From Haloarcula rubra (GTDB taxonomy: Archaea; Halobacteriota; Halobacteria; Halobacteriales; Haloarculaceae): DNA of 64,000 nucleotides. Every line of letters begins with the position of its first letter. Position 1 is the first letter of the stretch. The notes under the pieces are model-generated. The model was not told where the DNA came from. It saw nothing but the letters and a program-made list of their open reading frames with translations, and did no database searches. Made by a program: the position numbers and the translations under genes. Below, one piece after another: positions 33,793 to 42,263 of the stretch. The stretch spans positions 186,001 to 250,000 of the forward strand of contig NZ_RKLR01000001.1 of assembly GCF_019599465.1 (NCBI RefSeq), given 5' to 3'.

Positions 33793-35567
33793 TCTGCTTC
33801 GACCTCCGTTGTCGTGCCCGCGTCGCCAGCGAGCGTCTGTTTGATTTCGTCTGCGAGTTCGTCGGCCTTGAACCGCACGCCGGTGTACTTGTTGATGCGC
33901 TCGACCCGTTCGAGGACGTCGTGTTCGACGACGTCGGCGAACTGGCCGGTGGCGTTACACTCGACGACGATGACGTCGTCGGCCGCCTCGACCTCCTCCG
34001 TGAGGTCCGGTCGCGGGAAGATGTACGGCACCGAGATGAAGCGGATGTCGTAGCCGTCTTCTTCGAGGAACTCCAGTCCCTCACGCATCGCGCCCTCGTT
34101 GGACCCCCACGAGATGACCAGCGTGTCGGCGTCGGGGTCGCCGTACTCGCGGTAGTCGAACTCCTCTTGCTCGCGGGCGGTCTCGACCTTCCGCTGGCGC
34201 TTGTCGACCTGTTCGACGCGGACGTCCGTGTCCTCCGTCCGGCGGCCGAGTTCGTCGTGTTCGAGGCCCGTGGTCATGTGTGCGCCGTCGGCCGTGCCGG
34301 GGAACGCCCGCGGCGAGACGCCATCGGCGGCAGGGAAGTGCGCCTGGAAACGGCCCTTCTCGTCCAGCCACGTGTCGATGTCGTTCTCGTCGACGACCTT
34401 GCCGCGGTCGACCTCGACCTCGTCCATGTCGAAGGTCTCCGGGGAGAACGTCTGTTCGGTGACCGCCATCGCGAGGTCCGAGACGAGGAACACGGGCGTC
34501 TGGTACTTCTCGGCGAGGTTGAACGCCTCGACGGTCTTCCAGAAACACTCGGAGATGCTCGTCGGCGCGAGGACGAAGCGCGGAATCTCGCCGTGCCCGC
34601 CGTACAGCGTCATGTTGAGGTCGCCCTGTTCCTGTTTCGTGGGCATCCCCGTCGAGGGACCGCTACGCATCACGTCACAGATGACCAGCGGCGTCTCGCT
34701 GGTCGCGACGAGGCCGAACGTCTCGGTCATCAGGTCGATACCCGGTCCGGAGGTGGCGGTCATCGACCGTGCGCCGGCACGGGCCGCACCCAGCGCCATG
34801 TTGATGGCCGACAGTTCGTCTTCGGCCTGGACGACTTTGCCGCCGAACTGGTCGATGCGGCCGGTGAGGTACTCCATCACGTCTGTGGCCGGTGTGATGG
34901 GGTAGCCGGCGTAGAACCGGCAGCCAGCGGCGATGGCACCCATCCCGATGGCCTCGTCGCCGTTCAGGAGGACGTAGTCCTCGTCGGTCGTCTCTAAGTC
35001 GTAGCCGAACTCGTAGTCGAACTCCTCCTGGACGTACTCCTGTCCCATCCGAGCGGCCTGCTTGTTGTTCTCGACGATGGCCTCGCCCTTGTCGCCGAAG
35101 CGCTTCTGGAGGCTCTCGTCCAGGTTCTCGATGGGGAAGTTCGTCACCTCACACGCCGCGCCCAGCGCGACGACGTTGAGCATGATAGCGCCGCCGGCGT
35201 CCTCGGCGAGGCGCTTGAGCGGGACCTCCAGCGCGGTGGCGTCGCCGGGCACCTCGACGTCCTGCATGGTGGTGCGCTCGGCGTCGTAGATAATGACGGA
35301 GTCGTCGTGCAGTTCGTCCTCGTTCTCGTGGATGGTGCGCTCGGTCAGCGCGATGAGGATGTCGAGGCGGTCGACGACGCTCTCGACGCGGTCCACCGAG
35401 GTCCGGACCTTGTAGGCGGTGTAGCCGCCGCGAATCCGTGAGGCGAAGTCCTTCGACGTGAAGACGTGTCGACCGGCCCGGGAGAGCGCCTGTGCGAAGA
35501 TCTTCCCGGTCGAGTCGATTCCATCGCCGGCCTCCCCGCCGATGGCCCAGTTGAGGTCGTCTGGCAT
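33789..35567 (-). CDS. korA: 2-oxoacid:ferredoxin oxidoreductase, fused gamma-alpha subunit
   Basis: A 592-residue subunit. The gamma-like domain comes first (MPDDLNWAIGGEAGDGIDSTGKIFAQALSRAG), and the alpha domain follows (FYAGYPITPATDVMEYLTGR, SGPGIDLMTETFGL, QEQGDLNMTLYGGHGE). Fusion and size are normal for haloarchaeal Kor/Por. I start at ATG 35567 because the upstream frame is not protein-like. TATA-like CCTTTTCAC (reverse, about 35596-35604) fits a near-leaderless message. Substrate assignment to 2-oxoglutarate is inference. Confidence 0.9.
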   Translation of the reverse strand: MPDDLNWAIGGEAGDGIDSTGKIFAQALSRAGRHVFTSKDFASRIRGGYTAYKVRTSVDRVESVVDRLDILIALTERTIHENEDELHDDSVIIYDAERTTMQDVEVPGDATALEVPLKRLAEDAGGAIMLNVVALGAACEVTNFPIENLDESLQKRFGDKGEAIVENNKQAARMGQEYVQEEFDYEFGYDLETTDEDYVLLNGDEAIGMGAIAAGCRFYAGYPITPATDVMEYLTGRIDQFGGKVVQAEDELSAINMALGAARAGARSMTATSGPGIDLMTETFGLVATSETPLVICDVMRSGPSTGMPTKQEQGDLNMTLYGGHGEIPRFVLAPTSISECFWKTVEAFNLAEKYQTPVFLVSDLAMAVTEQTFSPETFDMDEVEVDRGKVVDENDIDTWLDEKGRFQAHFPAADGVSPRAFPGTADGAHMTTGLEHDELGRRTEDTDVRVEQVDKRQRKVETAREQEEFDYREYGDPDADTLVISWGSNEGAMREGLEFLEEDGYDIRFISVPYIFPRPDLTEEVEAADDVIVVECNATGQFADVVEHDVLERVERINKYTGVRFKADELADEIKQTLAGDAGTTTEVEAE

Positions 35568-35709
35568 ACTACCGCAAGGGTAGCAAACCGGGGGTGAAAA
35601 GGCTTCTGTGTGCGCCCGCGCGCGTGGCTGTCCGATTTTGTAACGACGGTCGCTGCATCCGGCAGAATCAACCGAAATCCCCTTGTCCGGCCCCGACTTC
35701 GACCGTGAT

Positions 35710-36345
35710 ATGGACGAACGTTCACTCTCCGTCACTGCGGTCAGGTCTGTCGGGCCGGACGCCATCGCCGTCGACATCGAGACGCCGCCGGCGTTCGACG
35801 CGCAACCGGGCCAGTTCGTCAAACTGACCCTCACCGTCGACGGGGAAGACGAGTCCCGCTTCTACACTATCTCCTCGCCCGACGTCGAGGACGAGTTCGA
35901 GATTACCGTCGGTATCGACCCCGAGGGAGCGGTCGCACCCCTGCTTGCGGACCTCGAAGCCGGGGATTCGGTCCGCATCGCCGGCCCCTTCGGGTCGGAC
36001 TACTACGAGGGCGAGGAGCGAGCGGTGCTACTGGCGGGCGGCCCCGGTATCGGCCCCGCCGTCGGCATCGCCGAGCGCGCGCTGGCCGACGGCAACGAGG
36101 CCGCTATCGTCTATCAGGACGCGTCGCCCATCCACGAGGACCGGTTAGAGGCGCTCGAGGCGGCCGGTGCCGTCGTCCACGTCCTCGACGCCGACGCGGC
36201 CCTGACCGACGCCGTCGCGGACGCCGTCGTGGACGGTGGACAGGTGTTCGTCTACGGGTTCGCCGACTTCCTCGACGCCGCGACGAGTGCACTGGAGGCC
36301 GCCGGCGTCGGTACCGACGACGCGAAGGTCGAGAACTTCGGCTGA
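35710..36345 (+). CDS. Ferredoxin reductase-type FAD-binding oxidoreductase
   Basis: A 211-residue protein. The beta-barrel FAD domain has QPGQFVKLTL, then ESRFYTISSP (RxYS-type FAD motif), and the nucleotide domain has LLAGGPGIGPAVGIAERAL. It lacks the usual C-terminal CGPxxM but has VFVYGFADF in that place. No iron-sulfur domain. It is divergent from korA (142 bases apart), so it might move electrons between ferredoxin and NAD(P)H, which is an inference. Confidence 0.82.
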   Translation: MDERSLSVTAVRSVGPDAIAVDIETPPAFDAQPGQFVKLTLTVDGEDESRFYTISSPDVEDEFEITVGIDPEGAVAPLLADLEAGDSVRIAGPFGSDYYEGEERAVLLAGGPGIGPAVGIAERALADGNEAAIVYQDASPIHEDRLEALEAAGAVVHVLDADAALTDAVADAVVDGGQVFVYGFADFLDAATSALEAAGVGTDDAKVENFG

Positions 36346-36422
36346 CCTCCCTTTTCAGCGCCGGAATCACGCCGCTCTCGGTCGGTCTCGCGGGTCGGAG
36401 TGCGAACGCGACGCAGTCGGTG

Positions 36423-36617
36423 CTACGACAGCGAGCGGCTAGCTCGGAAGCCCAGATACCCCGCGACCACGAGCAGGGCGAGGCCGGGGAGCGTGGTCGC
36501 GAAGTTGCCGTACCCGAGCCATCCCGCCGCGGTGAGAACCACGACGACGGCCGCGGCCACGAACAGCGCGGTTCGGAACTGCCGTCGTCGGACGGCGTCC
36601 ATCAGGGGGCGCGTCAT
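36423..36617 (-). CDS. Small two-helix membrane protein
   Basis: A 64-residue protein: MTRPLMDAVRRRQFRTA, then two hydrophobic helices split by GYGNFATTLPG, and a basic end (FRASRSLS). Topology follows the positive-inside rule. No family recognised. Convergent with the FAD reductase gene. Confidence 0.5.
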   Translation of the reverse strand: MTRPLMDAVRRRQFRTALFVAAAVVVVLTAAGWLGYGNFATTLPGLALLVVAGYLGFRASRSLS

Positions 36618-36669
36618 ACTCGAACACACTATCGCACGGATTGTAAACTTCGTGTCGGTGGCGTCGGTG

Positions 36670-37113
36670 TCACACCTCTCGCGTCCGTCTGGTCGTCAGT
36701 TCGTCGGGCACGAGGCGGCGGAGTTCGAACGACACCCGGGAGAGGGGTCGCTCGAAGACGTCGACGGCCGGGACGTCGACGTTCTGGAGGCCCGCCAGCG
36801 ACCGGTCGGCCACGTCCTCGATGCGAACCGGTTCCAGTCGTCCGGTAGCGACCACGCTCCTGAAATCGCCGTCGTCGCCGTCGTAGGTGACGAACGTGAC
36901 GGCGCGCCCCTCCAGTCGTCCCTTCCTGCTGTCGGTTTCCTGTGCTAACCGGAAGTAGAAGGTCGTCTCACCGGGGTCGTAGCCGTACGAGACCGGAACC
37001 GCGTGTGGAGACGCGTCGTCGGCCTCGCCGAAGGCGAGGACCCCCGTCCCGCCGACACCGAGGAACGCGTCTCGCTCGTCGGCGCCCATCTCTACCGGTG
37101 TCGTGTCTGCCAT
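36670..37113 (-). CDS. Pyridoxamine 5'-phosphate oxidase-like flavin-binding protein
   Basis: A 147-residue split-barrel protein. GTGVLAFGEADDASPHAVPVSYGYD and TTFYFRLAQETDSRKGRLEGRAVTFVTYD follow the pattern of the small haloarchaeal PNPOx-like family that binds FMN, F420 or haem. Whether it is an enzyme is unknown. A TATA box (reverse of 37135-37144) 27 bases upstream implies a leaderless message. It is divergent from the HTH/zinc-ribbon gene. Confidence 0.8.
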   Translation of the reverse strand: MADTTPVEMGADERDAFLGVGGTGVLAFGEADDASPHAVPVSYGYDPGETTFYFRLAQETDSRKGRLEGRAVTFVTYDGDDGDFRSVVATGRLEPVRIEDVADRSLAGLQNVDVPAVDVFERPLSRVSFELRRLVPDELTTRRTREV

Positions 37114-37134
37114 ACACGGACTTTTTGTTGGATG

Positions 37135-37144
37135 GCTAATAAAT
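37135..37144 (-). promoter_or_regulatory. TATA box of the PNPOx-like gene
   Basis: TTTATTAGCC on the minus strand is centred 27 bases before ATG 37113 and flanked by a T-run. It lies in an 84-base region shared with the divergent regulator gene. Confidence 0.6.
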
Positions 37145-37197
37145 CTCCGCGGCGACGGCGGGGGAAAACTGATTGTCGGCGGCCGCCAAGGTATCGC

Positions 37198-37488
37198 ATG
37201 CGCGAGGCAAGTCGCACGACGCGCCAGCGCATCGCCGACCGATTACGCGACGAGGCGATGGCCGCAGGGACGATTGCGAACACGTTCGAGATACAGACCA
37301 GCACCGCGCTCACACACGTCGAGCACATCGCGAAGTCGCTCGACGCGACAGACGAGCAACTACTCGTCGCGCCGCCAGAGTGCGAGCGCTGTGGCTTCAC
37401 GGACTTCGACGACCTGACGAACCGACCGAGTCGCTGCCCGGAGTGTAAGTCCGAGAGCGTCGCCGAACCCGCCTATCGAATCGGCTAG
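37198..37488 (+). CDS. Winged-helix/zinc-ribbon protein, probable transcription regulator
   Basis: A 96-residue protein. Residues 1-55 look like a winged helix (TTRQRIADRLRDEAMAAGTIANTF then TALTHVEHIAKSL), and 60-87 hold CERCGF and CPECKS, a four-cysteine zinc ribbon. Such small HTH-zinc proteins are common haloarchaeal regulators. TATA-like AAAACTGATTG about 27 bases upstream gives a leaderless start. It is divergent from the PNPOx-like gene, which it might control. Confidence 0.75.
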   Translation: MREASRTTRQRIADRLRDEAMAAGTIANTFEIQTSTALTHVEHIAKSLDATDEQLLVAPPECERCGFTDFDDLTNRPSRCPECKSESVAEPAYRIG

Positions 37489-37534
37489 GCGAGTCACCGA
37501 TGGACCGCTGGACCGCTGGAGTTTCGGGGCCGGC

Positions 37535-37951
37535 TTACTGGCCCGAGAAGCCGATGCGCCCTCGCGAGGAGCGGTCGTACTCCCCGGACGGCCCCTGCTG
37601 TTCGAACTCGTAGCGGTCGTCGGTCAGGTACACCACGCCGTCGTCGACGGCGACGGCTATCTCTTCGAGGACCGCCCCCTCACACGGCCCGAACGTACAG
37701 GTCCCGGTGTCGGACTCGAACGTCGCGCCGTGTTTCTCACAGACCAGTTCGTCCGCTCGCATCGTCGCCCCGCTACCCTTGTCGAGACGGATGTCGCGCC
37801 AGTGGGGGCAGTAGTTCTCGAAGGCGACGACGCCGTCGGTGAGTCGCACCAGAATCGCCTCTTCGGTGTCGAACCCGTCCCGGACGGTAAAGAGGAAACT
37901 GCCGTCCTCGGGGACGTCGCTGACTGCCGCAATCCGACTGTCCTCGTCCAT
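37535..37951 (-). CDS. Stand-alone Rieske-type ferredoxin
   Basis: A 138-residue soluble protein with one Rieske domain. NYCPHWRDIRLD (Cys-x-His) and VCEKHGATF (Cys-x2-His) bind the [2Fe-2S] cluster. The extra disulfide cysteines of bc-type Rieske proteins are absent, as in dioxygenase-type ferredoxins. No signal or membrane helix. It starts 98 bases from a divergent saccharopine-dehydrogenase-like gene with a palindrome between them. Confidence 0.85.
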   Translation of the reverse strand: MDEDSRIAAVSDVPEDGSFLFTVRDGFDTEEAILVRLTDGVVAFENYCPHWRDIRLDKGSGATMRADELVCEKHGATFESDTGTCTFGPCEGAVLEEIAVAVDDGVVYLTDDRYEFEQQGPSGEYDRSSRGRIGFSGQ

Positions 37952-37990
37952 GCTGAGTCAGGGTACGTGAGTCGTCGGTTTCAATTCCTC

Positions 37991-38024
37991 GGTCAGACAA
38001 CTGACCACACCGCCAACGTTTATC
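37991..38024 (+). promoter_or_regulatory. Palindrome and TATA box of the saccharopine-dehydrogenase-like gene
   Basis: GGTCAG, ACAA, CTGACC (37991-38006) is a perfect six-base inverted repeat directly upstream of GTTTATC (38018-38024). That TATA box is about 28 bases before ATG 38050. The palindrome is where an activator or the BRE would lie. Confidence 0.45.
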
Positions 38025-38049
38025 CGAACCTCCGCCGAACACCGCTGGC

Positions 38050-39108
38050 ATGGGCGAGTTCGTCGTCTACAGGTCCTACGGCTACACCGGGTCGCTCGTC
38101 GCGGACGCGGCCGTCGACCGGGGTCTCGACCCAGTACTGGTCGGGCGCGACCGCGAGAAGGTCGACAGACAGGCCGCCGAACTCCGGTGTGACTTCGAGG
38201 TGGTCGGACTGGACGAACCGAAAGTCCTCGACATGGTGCTGGAAGACGCGACGGCGGTACTGCACTGTGCGGGTCCGTTCACCCGGACGTGGGAACCGAT
38301 GGTCGACGCGTGTCTGCGGACCGGGACCCACTATCTGGACATCACCGGCGAACTCGACGTGTTCGAGGCCATCCACGCACGGGACGACGAGGCCGAGGAC
38401 GCGGACGTGATGCTAATGCCGGGTGTCGGGTTCGACGTCGTCCCGACCGACTGCATCGCCGCCCATCTGGCGGGCCGACTCCCCGACGCCGACACGCTCG
38501 AACTCGCCTTCCACGCCGACGTCGGCCTCTCCCGTGGGACGCTGAAGACAGTCGTCGAACACCTCGACGCGGGCGGTGCGGTCCGCCGCGACGGCCACAT
38601 CGAGCGGGTCGACCCGGCCCACGAGTCGCGAACTATCGACTTCGGGTGGGGCCACGACGGACTCCACGCCGCCGCGATGCCGTGGGGCGACGTCTCGACG
38701 GCCTACTACACCACCGGCATCCCGAACGTCACGGTGTACATGTCGATGCCCGAGAGCGCGGCACGGATGCAACGACTCACCGGGGCGCTCTCGCCGCTCC
38801 TCGGCCTGCCACCGGTGAAAGCCGCGCTGAAGTGGTACGTCGAGCAGACCACCGACGGACCCGACGCCGAGGAACGGGCGAGCGAACAGAGCTACGTCTG
38901 GGGCGCGGCGACGACGCCGGACGGTGACAGGGCGGTCAGCCGGCTCCGTGGCCCACACACCTACGACCTCACCGTCGAGACGGCGCTGGCCGCGCTGGAC
39001 CGCGTCCTCGACGGCGACGCGCCGACCGGGTTCCAGACGCCCGCCGGAGCCTACGGCGCCGACCTGATTCTGGACGTCGACGGCGTCGAGCGGGAAGACG
39101 TAGTCTGA
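38050..39108 (+). CDS. Saccharopine dehydrogenase-like (trans-acting enoyl reductase type) oxidoreductase
   Basis: A 352-residue NAD(P)-binding protein. YGYTGSLVADAAVDRGLDPVLVGRDREKV is the diverged Rossmann start of the family, with CAGPFTRTWEPMVDACLRTGTHYLDITGE and MPGVGFDVVPTDCIAAHLAGRLP as the conserved core. Related proteins reduce polyketide or lipid enoyl groups in mycobacteria; the archaeal substrate is unknown. Probably leaderless. Confidence 0.85.
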   Translation: MGEFVVYRSYGYTGSLVADAAVDRGLDPVLVGRDREKVDRQAAELRCDFEVVGLDEPKVLDMVLEDATAVLHCAGPFTRTWEPMVDACLRTGTHYLDITGELDVFEAIHARDDEAEDADVMLMPGVGFDVVPTDCIAAHLAGRLPDADTLELAFHADVGLSRGTLKTVVEHLDAGGAVRRDGHIERVDPAHESRTIDFGWGHDGLHAAAMPWGDVSTAYYTTGIPNVTVYMSMPESAARMQRLTGALSPLLGLPPVKAALKWYVEQTTDGPDAEERASEQSYVWGAATTPDGDRAVSRLRGPHTYDLTVETALAALDRVLDGDAPTGFQTPAGAYGADLILDVDGVEREDVV

Positions 39109-39133
39109 GAGAGACGGCGAGCATCGGCCGGTC

Positions 39134-39166
39134 GGAGACGAGTCTCCTCCCGAATTATTCTCGGGA
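39134..39166 (+). terminator. Two adjacent hairpins after the saccharopine-dehydrogenase-like gene
   Basis: GGAGAC-GA-GTCTCC (39134-39147) is followed at once by TCCCGA-ATTATTC-TCGGGA (39148-39166), both perfect. They begin 25 bases after the stop. The second has an AT-rich loop. A terminator or RNA-processing role fits; an operator for the amylase promoter 100 bases on is less likely. Confidence 0.4.
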
Positions 39167-39252
39167 CGTCGACAGTCGACCGTTCACGATTCGGAGAACG
39201 GGCGTTCGGGAGCCTCTCGTCGACCTACAGGCGAGTCTGGAGCATCCGTTTG

Positions 39253-39303
39253 TTACGTTCGGCGACGAATATATTACGTTTCGACAACATCCTCATCTTT
39301 AAT
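39253..39303 (+). promoter_or_regulatory. Amylase promoter with two direct repeats
   Basis: TTACGTT occurs at 39253-39259 and 39274-39280, 21 bases apart (two helical turns), each followed by a related CG..CGAC or CGAC string. A TATA-like TTTAATG starts about 39298. The predicted leader is about 55 bases. The repeats sit where a dimeric activator would bind. The whole region is AT-rich for this genome. Confidence 0.5.
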
Positions 39304-39381
39304 GTTATGTAGTAATTCATCATAGTTCGTGGCTTGTGAGAGCGGACCACACGCGACTGGCGACAAAGGGAAACCACGCAG

Positions 39382-40686
39382 ATGACACGACAGTTCAGCA
39401 GGGGAAGCGAGAACTTCTCCCGACGCGACGTACTCAGAGGTATGGGCGCACTCGGCGCGGCGGCGACGGGTGCCTCGGTAGCGACCGGCGGTGCCGAAGC
39501 GGTCGGTTCCAGCGCGGTGTACCAGTACTACCACACCGACTGGAATCAGGTCGAGAGCGACCTCTCGACCATCGCGGACCAGGGCTACGACACGGTTCAG
39601 GTCCCGCCGGCGCAGTACAGCCGTCTCGACCGGAGCCATCAGGAGGGCGTCACCGACCCGCCACTGGGCTACCAGCCAATTGACCTGAAGAACTTCAACA
39701 GCGTGTTCGGCACGGAGTCGGAGTACAAGGCCATGGTCGACGAAGCCCACGCACAGGGGCTGGACGTCGTCGCCGACGCCGTCATAAACCACATGGCGGC
39801 GGCCGACGACTTCCGCGGGGCCGAACCGGTGTACTACAGCGACCTGCCGTACTTCAGCGAGGCCGACTTCCACGCCAAGGACTGTATCGACTACAGCGAC
39901 CCCGACTCCGTCGAGAACGACTGGCTGACCTGCGAGCTCAAGGACCTCAAGCAGGAGTCGTCCTACGTCCGGGGTCAGCTGTACGACTACGTCGAGAAGT
40001 ACGCCGACATGGGCGTCGACGGCATCCGGTGGGACGCCGTCAAGCACGTTCCAGAGTGGTTCTTCAGCGACTACGCCAACCAGTGGGCCGACGACCTCGG
40101 CCTCTGGACGGTGGGGGAGTGCCTGCAAGGGAGCGTCGACTACTGTCAGGGCTACGCGGACACGGGAATGTCCGTCACCGACTACCCGCTGTACTACACG
40201 ATGAAAGACGACGCGTTCAACGAGAACGGCGACCTGCGGGCGCTCGACGGCGCCGGACTGGTGGACCAGTCGCCGTTCCAGTCGCTGACGTTCGTCTCTA
40301 ACCACGACAGCGGCCCGCCACAGTACGAGAAACTGGCCTACGCGTACATCCTCACGTACGAGGGGTACCCGCGCGTCTACAGCAACCGCATCGGCATCAG
40401 CGACGACGACATCCGGAACCTGTTGTGGATTCGCAACAACCTCGCGGGCGACACCGCCTACCAGCGCCACGCCGACCAGAACCTCTACGCCTTCGAGCGG
40501 TACAACAACCTGCTCGTCGGGCTGAACCGGTCGACGAGCTGGCAGTCTACCACCGTCTACACGTCTTGGGCGAACACGACGCTCAACGACTACAGCGGCA
40601 ACGCCGGCGACGTGACGACCGACGGCAACGGCTACGTCGACATCTCCGTCCCACCGACGGGCTGGGTCTGTTACGCCCCGTACTGA
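39382..40686 (+). CDS. Secreted alpha-amylase (GH13)
   Basis: A 434-residue Tat-exported hydrolase of starch. SRRDVLRGMGALGAAATG is the Tat signal. GH13 regions are present: AVINHM (His137), GIRWDAVKH (nucleophile Asp218), WTVGECLQ (acid/base Glu246) and FVSNHDS (Asp309). An all-beta C-terminal domain follows (350-434). Length matches haloarchaeal amylases. The acidic surface suits high salt. A ~55-base leader separates the promoter repeats from the ATG. Confidence 0.93.
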   Translation: MTRQFSRGSENFSRRDVLRGMGALGAAATGASVATGGAEAVGSSAVYQYYHTDWNQVESDLSTIADQGYDTVQVPPAQYSRLDRSHQEGVTDPPLGYQPIDLKNFNSVFGTESEYKAMVDEAHAQGLDVVADAVINHMAAADDFRGAEPVYYSDLPYFSEADFHAKDCIDYSDPDSVENDWLTCELKDLKQESSYVRGQLYDYVEKYADMGVDGIRWDAVKHVPEWFFSDYANQWADDLGLWTVGECLQGSVDYCQGYADTGMSVTDYPLYYTMKDDAFNENGDLRALDGAGLVDQSPFQSLTFVSNHDSGPPQYEKLAYAYILTYEGYPRVYSNRIGISDDDIRNLLWIRNNLAGDTAYQRHADQNLYAFERYNNLLVGLNRSTSWQSTTVYTSWANTTLNDYSGNAGDVTTDGNGYVDISVPPTGWVCYAPY

Positions 40687-40749
40687 ACCGACGACCACGG
40701 TTGCACCGACCGTCTCGCTCGACCGCCATATCCGTTGGCGGTCGCTTTC

Positions 40750-41622
40750 TCAGTAGTGTTCGGCCTCGACGCGTTCGTCGTAGAGCCGCTGGAGGAGTTT
40801 CGTCATCGGTCCCGCTCCCACCTCGATGCCGTCGACGGTGGCGACGGGGCGAATCTCCCACGTGGAGTTCGTGAGGAACGCCTCGTCGGCGTCTCGCACG
40901 ACGTCTAGCGAGTAGTGGCCCGTCTCCATCGGGAGGTCCTCCTCGCGAGCCAGTTCCATCACGACGTCACGGGTCACGCCCGGCAGGAGGTCCAAGTCCT
41001 CGCTGGGCGTCCGCAGGCCGTTCTCGGTCACGAAGAAGAGGTTGCTCGTCGCCCCCTCCGCGACGTGTCCCGCCGTCGTTCGCATCAGGCACTCGTCGGC
41101 GGCGTCGCCGTCGACGGCCGCCCGCCGGAGTTCGAGTTTGCCGAGGATGCCGTTGAGGTAGTTGTGCGTCTTCACGTCCGCCGGAATCGCCTCGCTCGGG
41201 ACGCGGCGGGTCCGCACCGTCTGCACGTCGGCGGGACTGTCCCACACTCGCTCGCCATCGCGACCGCCGCGGGGCAGTTCCTTCACGACGACGACTACCG
41301 TCGGGTCGACGTCGGGGTCCGGCGTGAGTTTCCCGGGCTGGACCCCTCGCGTCACCGAGACTTTGACGTACGCCTCGGTGAGGTCGTTCGCGTCGAGCGT
41401 CTCGTCGACCCGCGCTCGCAGGTCCTCGGGGACGGCGTCGGCGAACCCCAGCGTCTCGGCGGTGTGCTGGAGTCGCTCGCGGTGGGCGTCCCACGCGAAC
41501 GGGTCGCCGCCGTACGCCCGGAGCGTCTCGAACCCCGCGTCGCCGTACATGAACCCGCGGTCGAGTACCGATACCGTGGCCTCGTCGGCCGGGACCAGGT
41601 CGCCGTCTACGTGGTAGTGCAT
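40750..41622 (-). CDS. pabC: Aminodeoxychorismate lyase (PLP class IV)
   Basis: A 290-residue fold-type IV PLP enzyme. FMYGDAGFETLRAYGG begins it. KTHNYLNGILGKLELRRA holds the PLP lysine (Lys of VKTHNYLN), and ATSNLFFVTENGLRTP and LLPGVTRDVVMELAR bind the cofactor phosphate. Branched-chain aminotransferases are similar, but the operon with pabA and pabB makes 4-aminobenzoate formation the best call. It overlaps pabA by 16 bases. Confidence 0.88.
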   Translation of the reverse strand: MHYHVDGDLVPADEATVSVLDRGFMYGDAGFETLRAYGGDPFAWDAHRERLQHTAETLGFADAVPEDLRARVDETLDANDLTEAYVKVSVTRGVQPGKLTPDPDVDPTVVVVVKELPRGGRDGERVWDSPADVQTVRTRRVPSEAIPADVKTHNYLNGILGKLELRRAAVDGDAADECLMRTTAGHVAEGATSNLFFVTENGLRTPSEDLDLLPGVTRDVVMELAREEDLPMETGHYSLDVVRDADEAFLTNSTWEIRPVATVDGIEVGAGPMTKLLQRLYDERVEAEHY

Positions 41623-42263
41623 GTGAGACAGAAGTTCTCGACCATCGTCTTCCCGTGGTCGGTCAGGATGCTCTCGGGGTGGAACTGGACGCCGACGTGG
41701 GGGTACTCACCGTGGCGGACGCCCATCACGATGCTCGCCTCCTCTTCGGTGTAGGCCGTCTCTTCGAGGGCGTCGGGTACGTCGTCTCGCCGGACTGCCA
41801 GCGAGTGGTAGCGGCCCACCTTCACGGGGTCTGGGACGCCCTCGAAGATGCCGTCGCCGTCGTGGGTCACGAGCGAGGACTTGCCGTGGACGACGTCCTC
41901 GGCGTGGCTCACGGTCGAGCCGTTGGCGGCACACAGCGCCTGATGGCCCAGACAGACGCCCAGCGTCGGATACCGGAGTTCGGCGAACGTCGGCATCGAG
42001 ACGCCGGCCTCGTCGGGCGTCCCCGGCCCGGGCGAGACGACGATGCCGTCGGGGTCGATATCGTGTATCTCCTCTACGGTGACGGCGTCGTTGCGGCGGA
42101 CGACCACGTCGTCGTCGTCGCCGCCCAACCGGAGGACCACCTCGCCGACGTACTGGACGAGGTTGTACGCGAACGAGTCGTAGTTGTCGACGACGAGGAC
42201 GGTGGGTGCCAGCGAGTCGCTGGACGGTGGGCCGCGGCCGCGACGAGCGTCGCGTTCGTTCAT
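41607..42263 (-). CDS. pabA: Aminodeoxychorismate/anthranilate synthase glutamine amidotransferase subunit
   Basis: A 218-residue class I glutamine amidotransferase. VVDNYDSFAYNLVQY opens the domain; the catalytic triad is Cys in GVCLGHQAL and His/Glu in VQFHPES. It delivers ammonia to PabB. The first 20 residues (MNERDARRGRGPP...) are an extra tail, and a later start is possible. It overlaps pabB by four bases (ATGA). Confidence 0.9.
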   Translation of the reverse strand: MNERDARRGRGPPSSDSLAPTVLVVDNYDSFAYNLVQYVGEVVLRLGGDDDDVVVRRNDAVTVEEIHDIDPDGIVVSPGPGTPDEAGVSMPTFAELRYPTLGVCLGHQALCAANGSTVSHAEDVVHGKSSLVTHDGDGIFEGVPDPVKVGRYHSLAVRRDDVPDALEETAYTEEEASIVMGVRHGEYPHVGVQFHPESILTDHGKTMVENFCLTCTTT

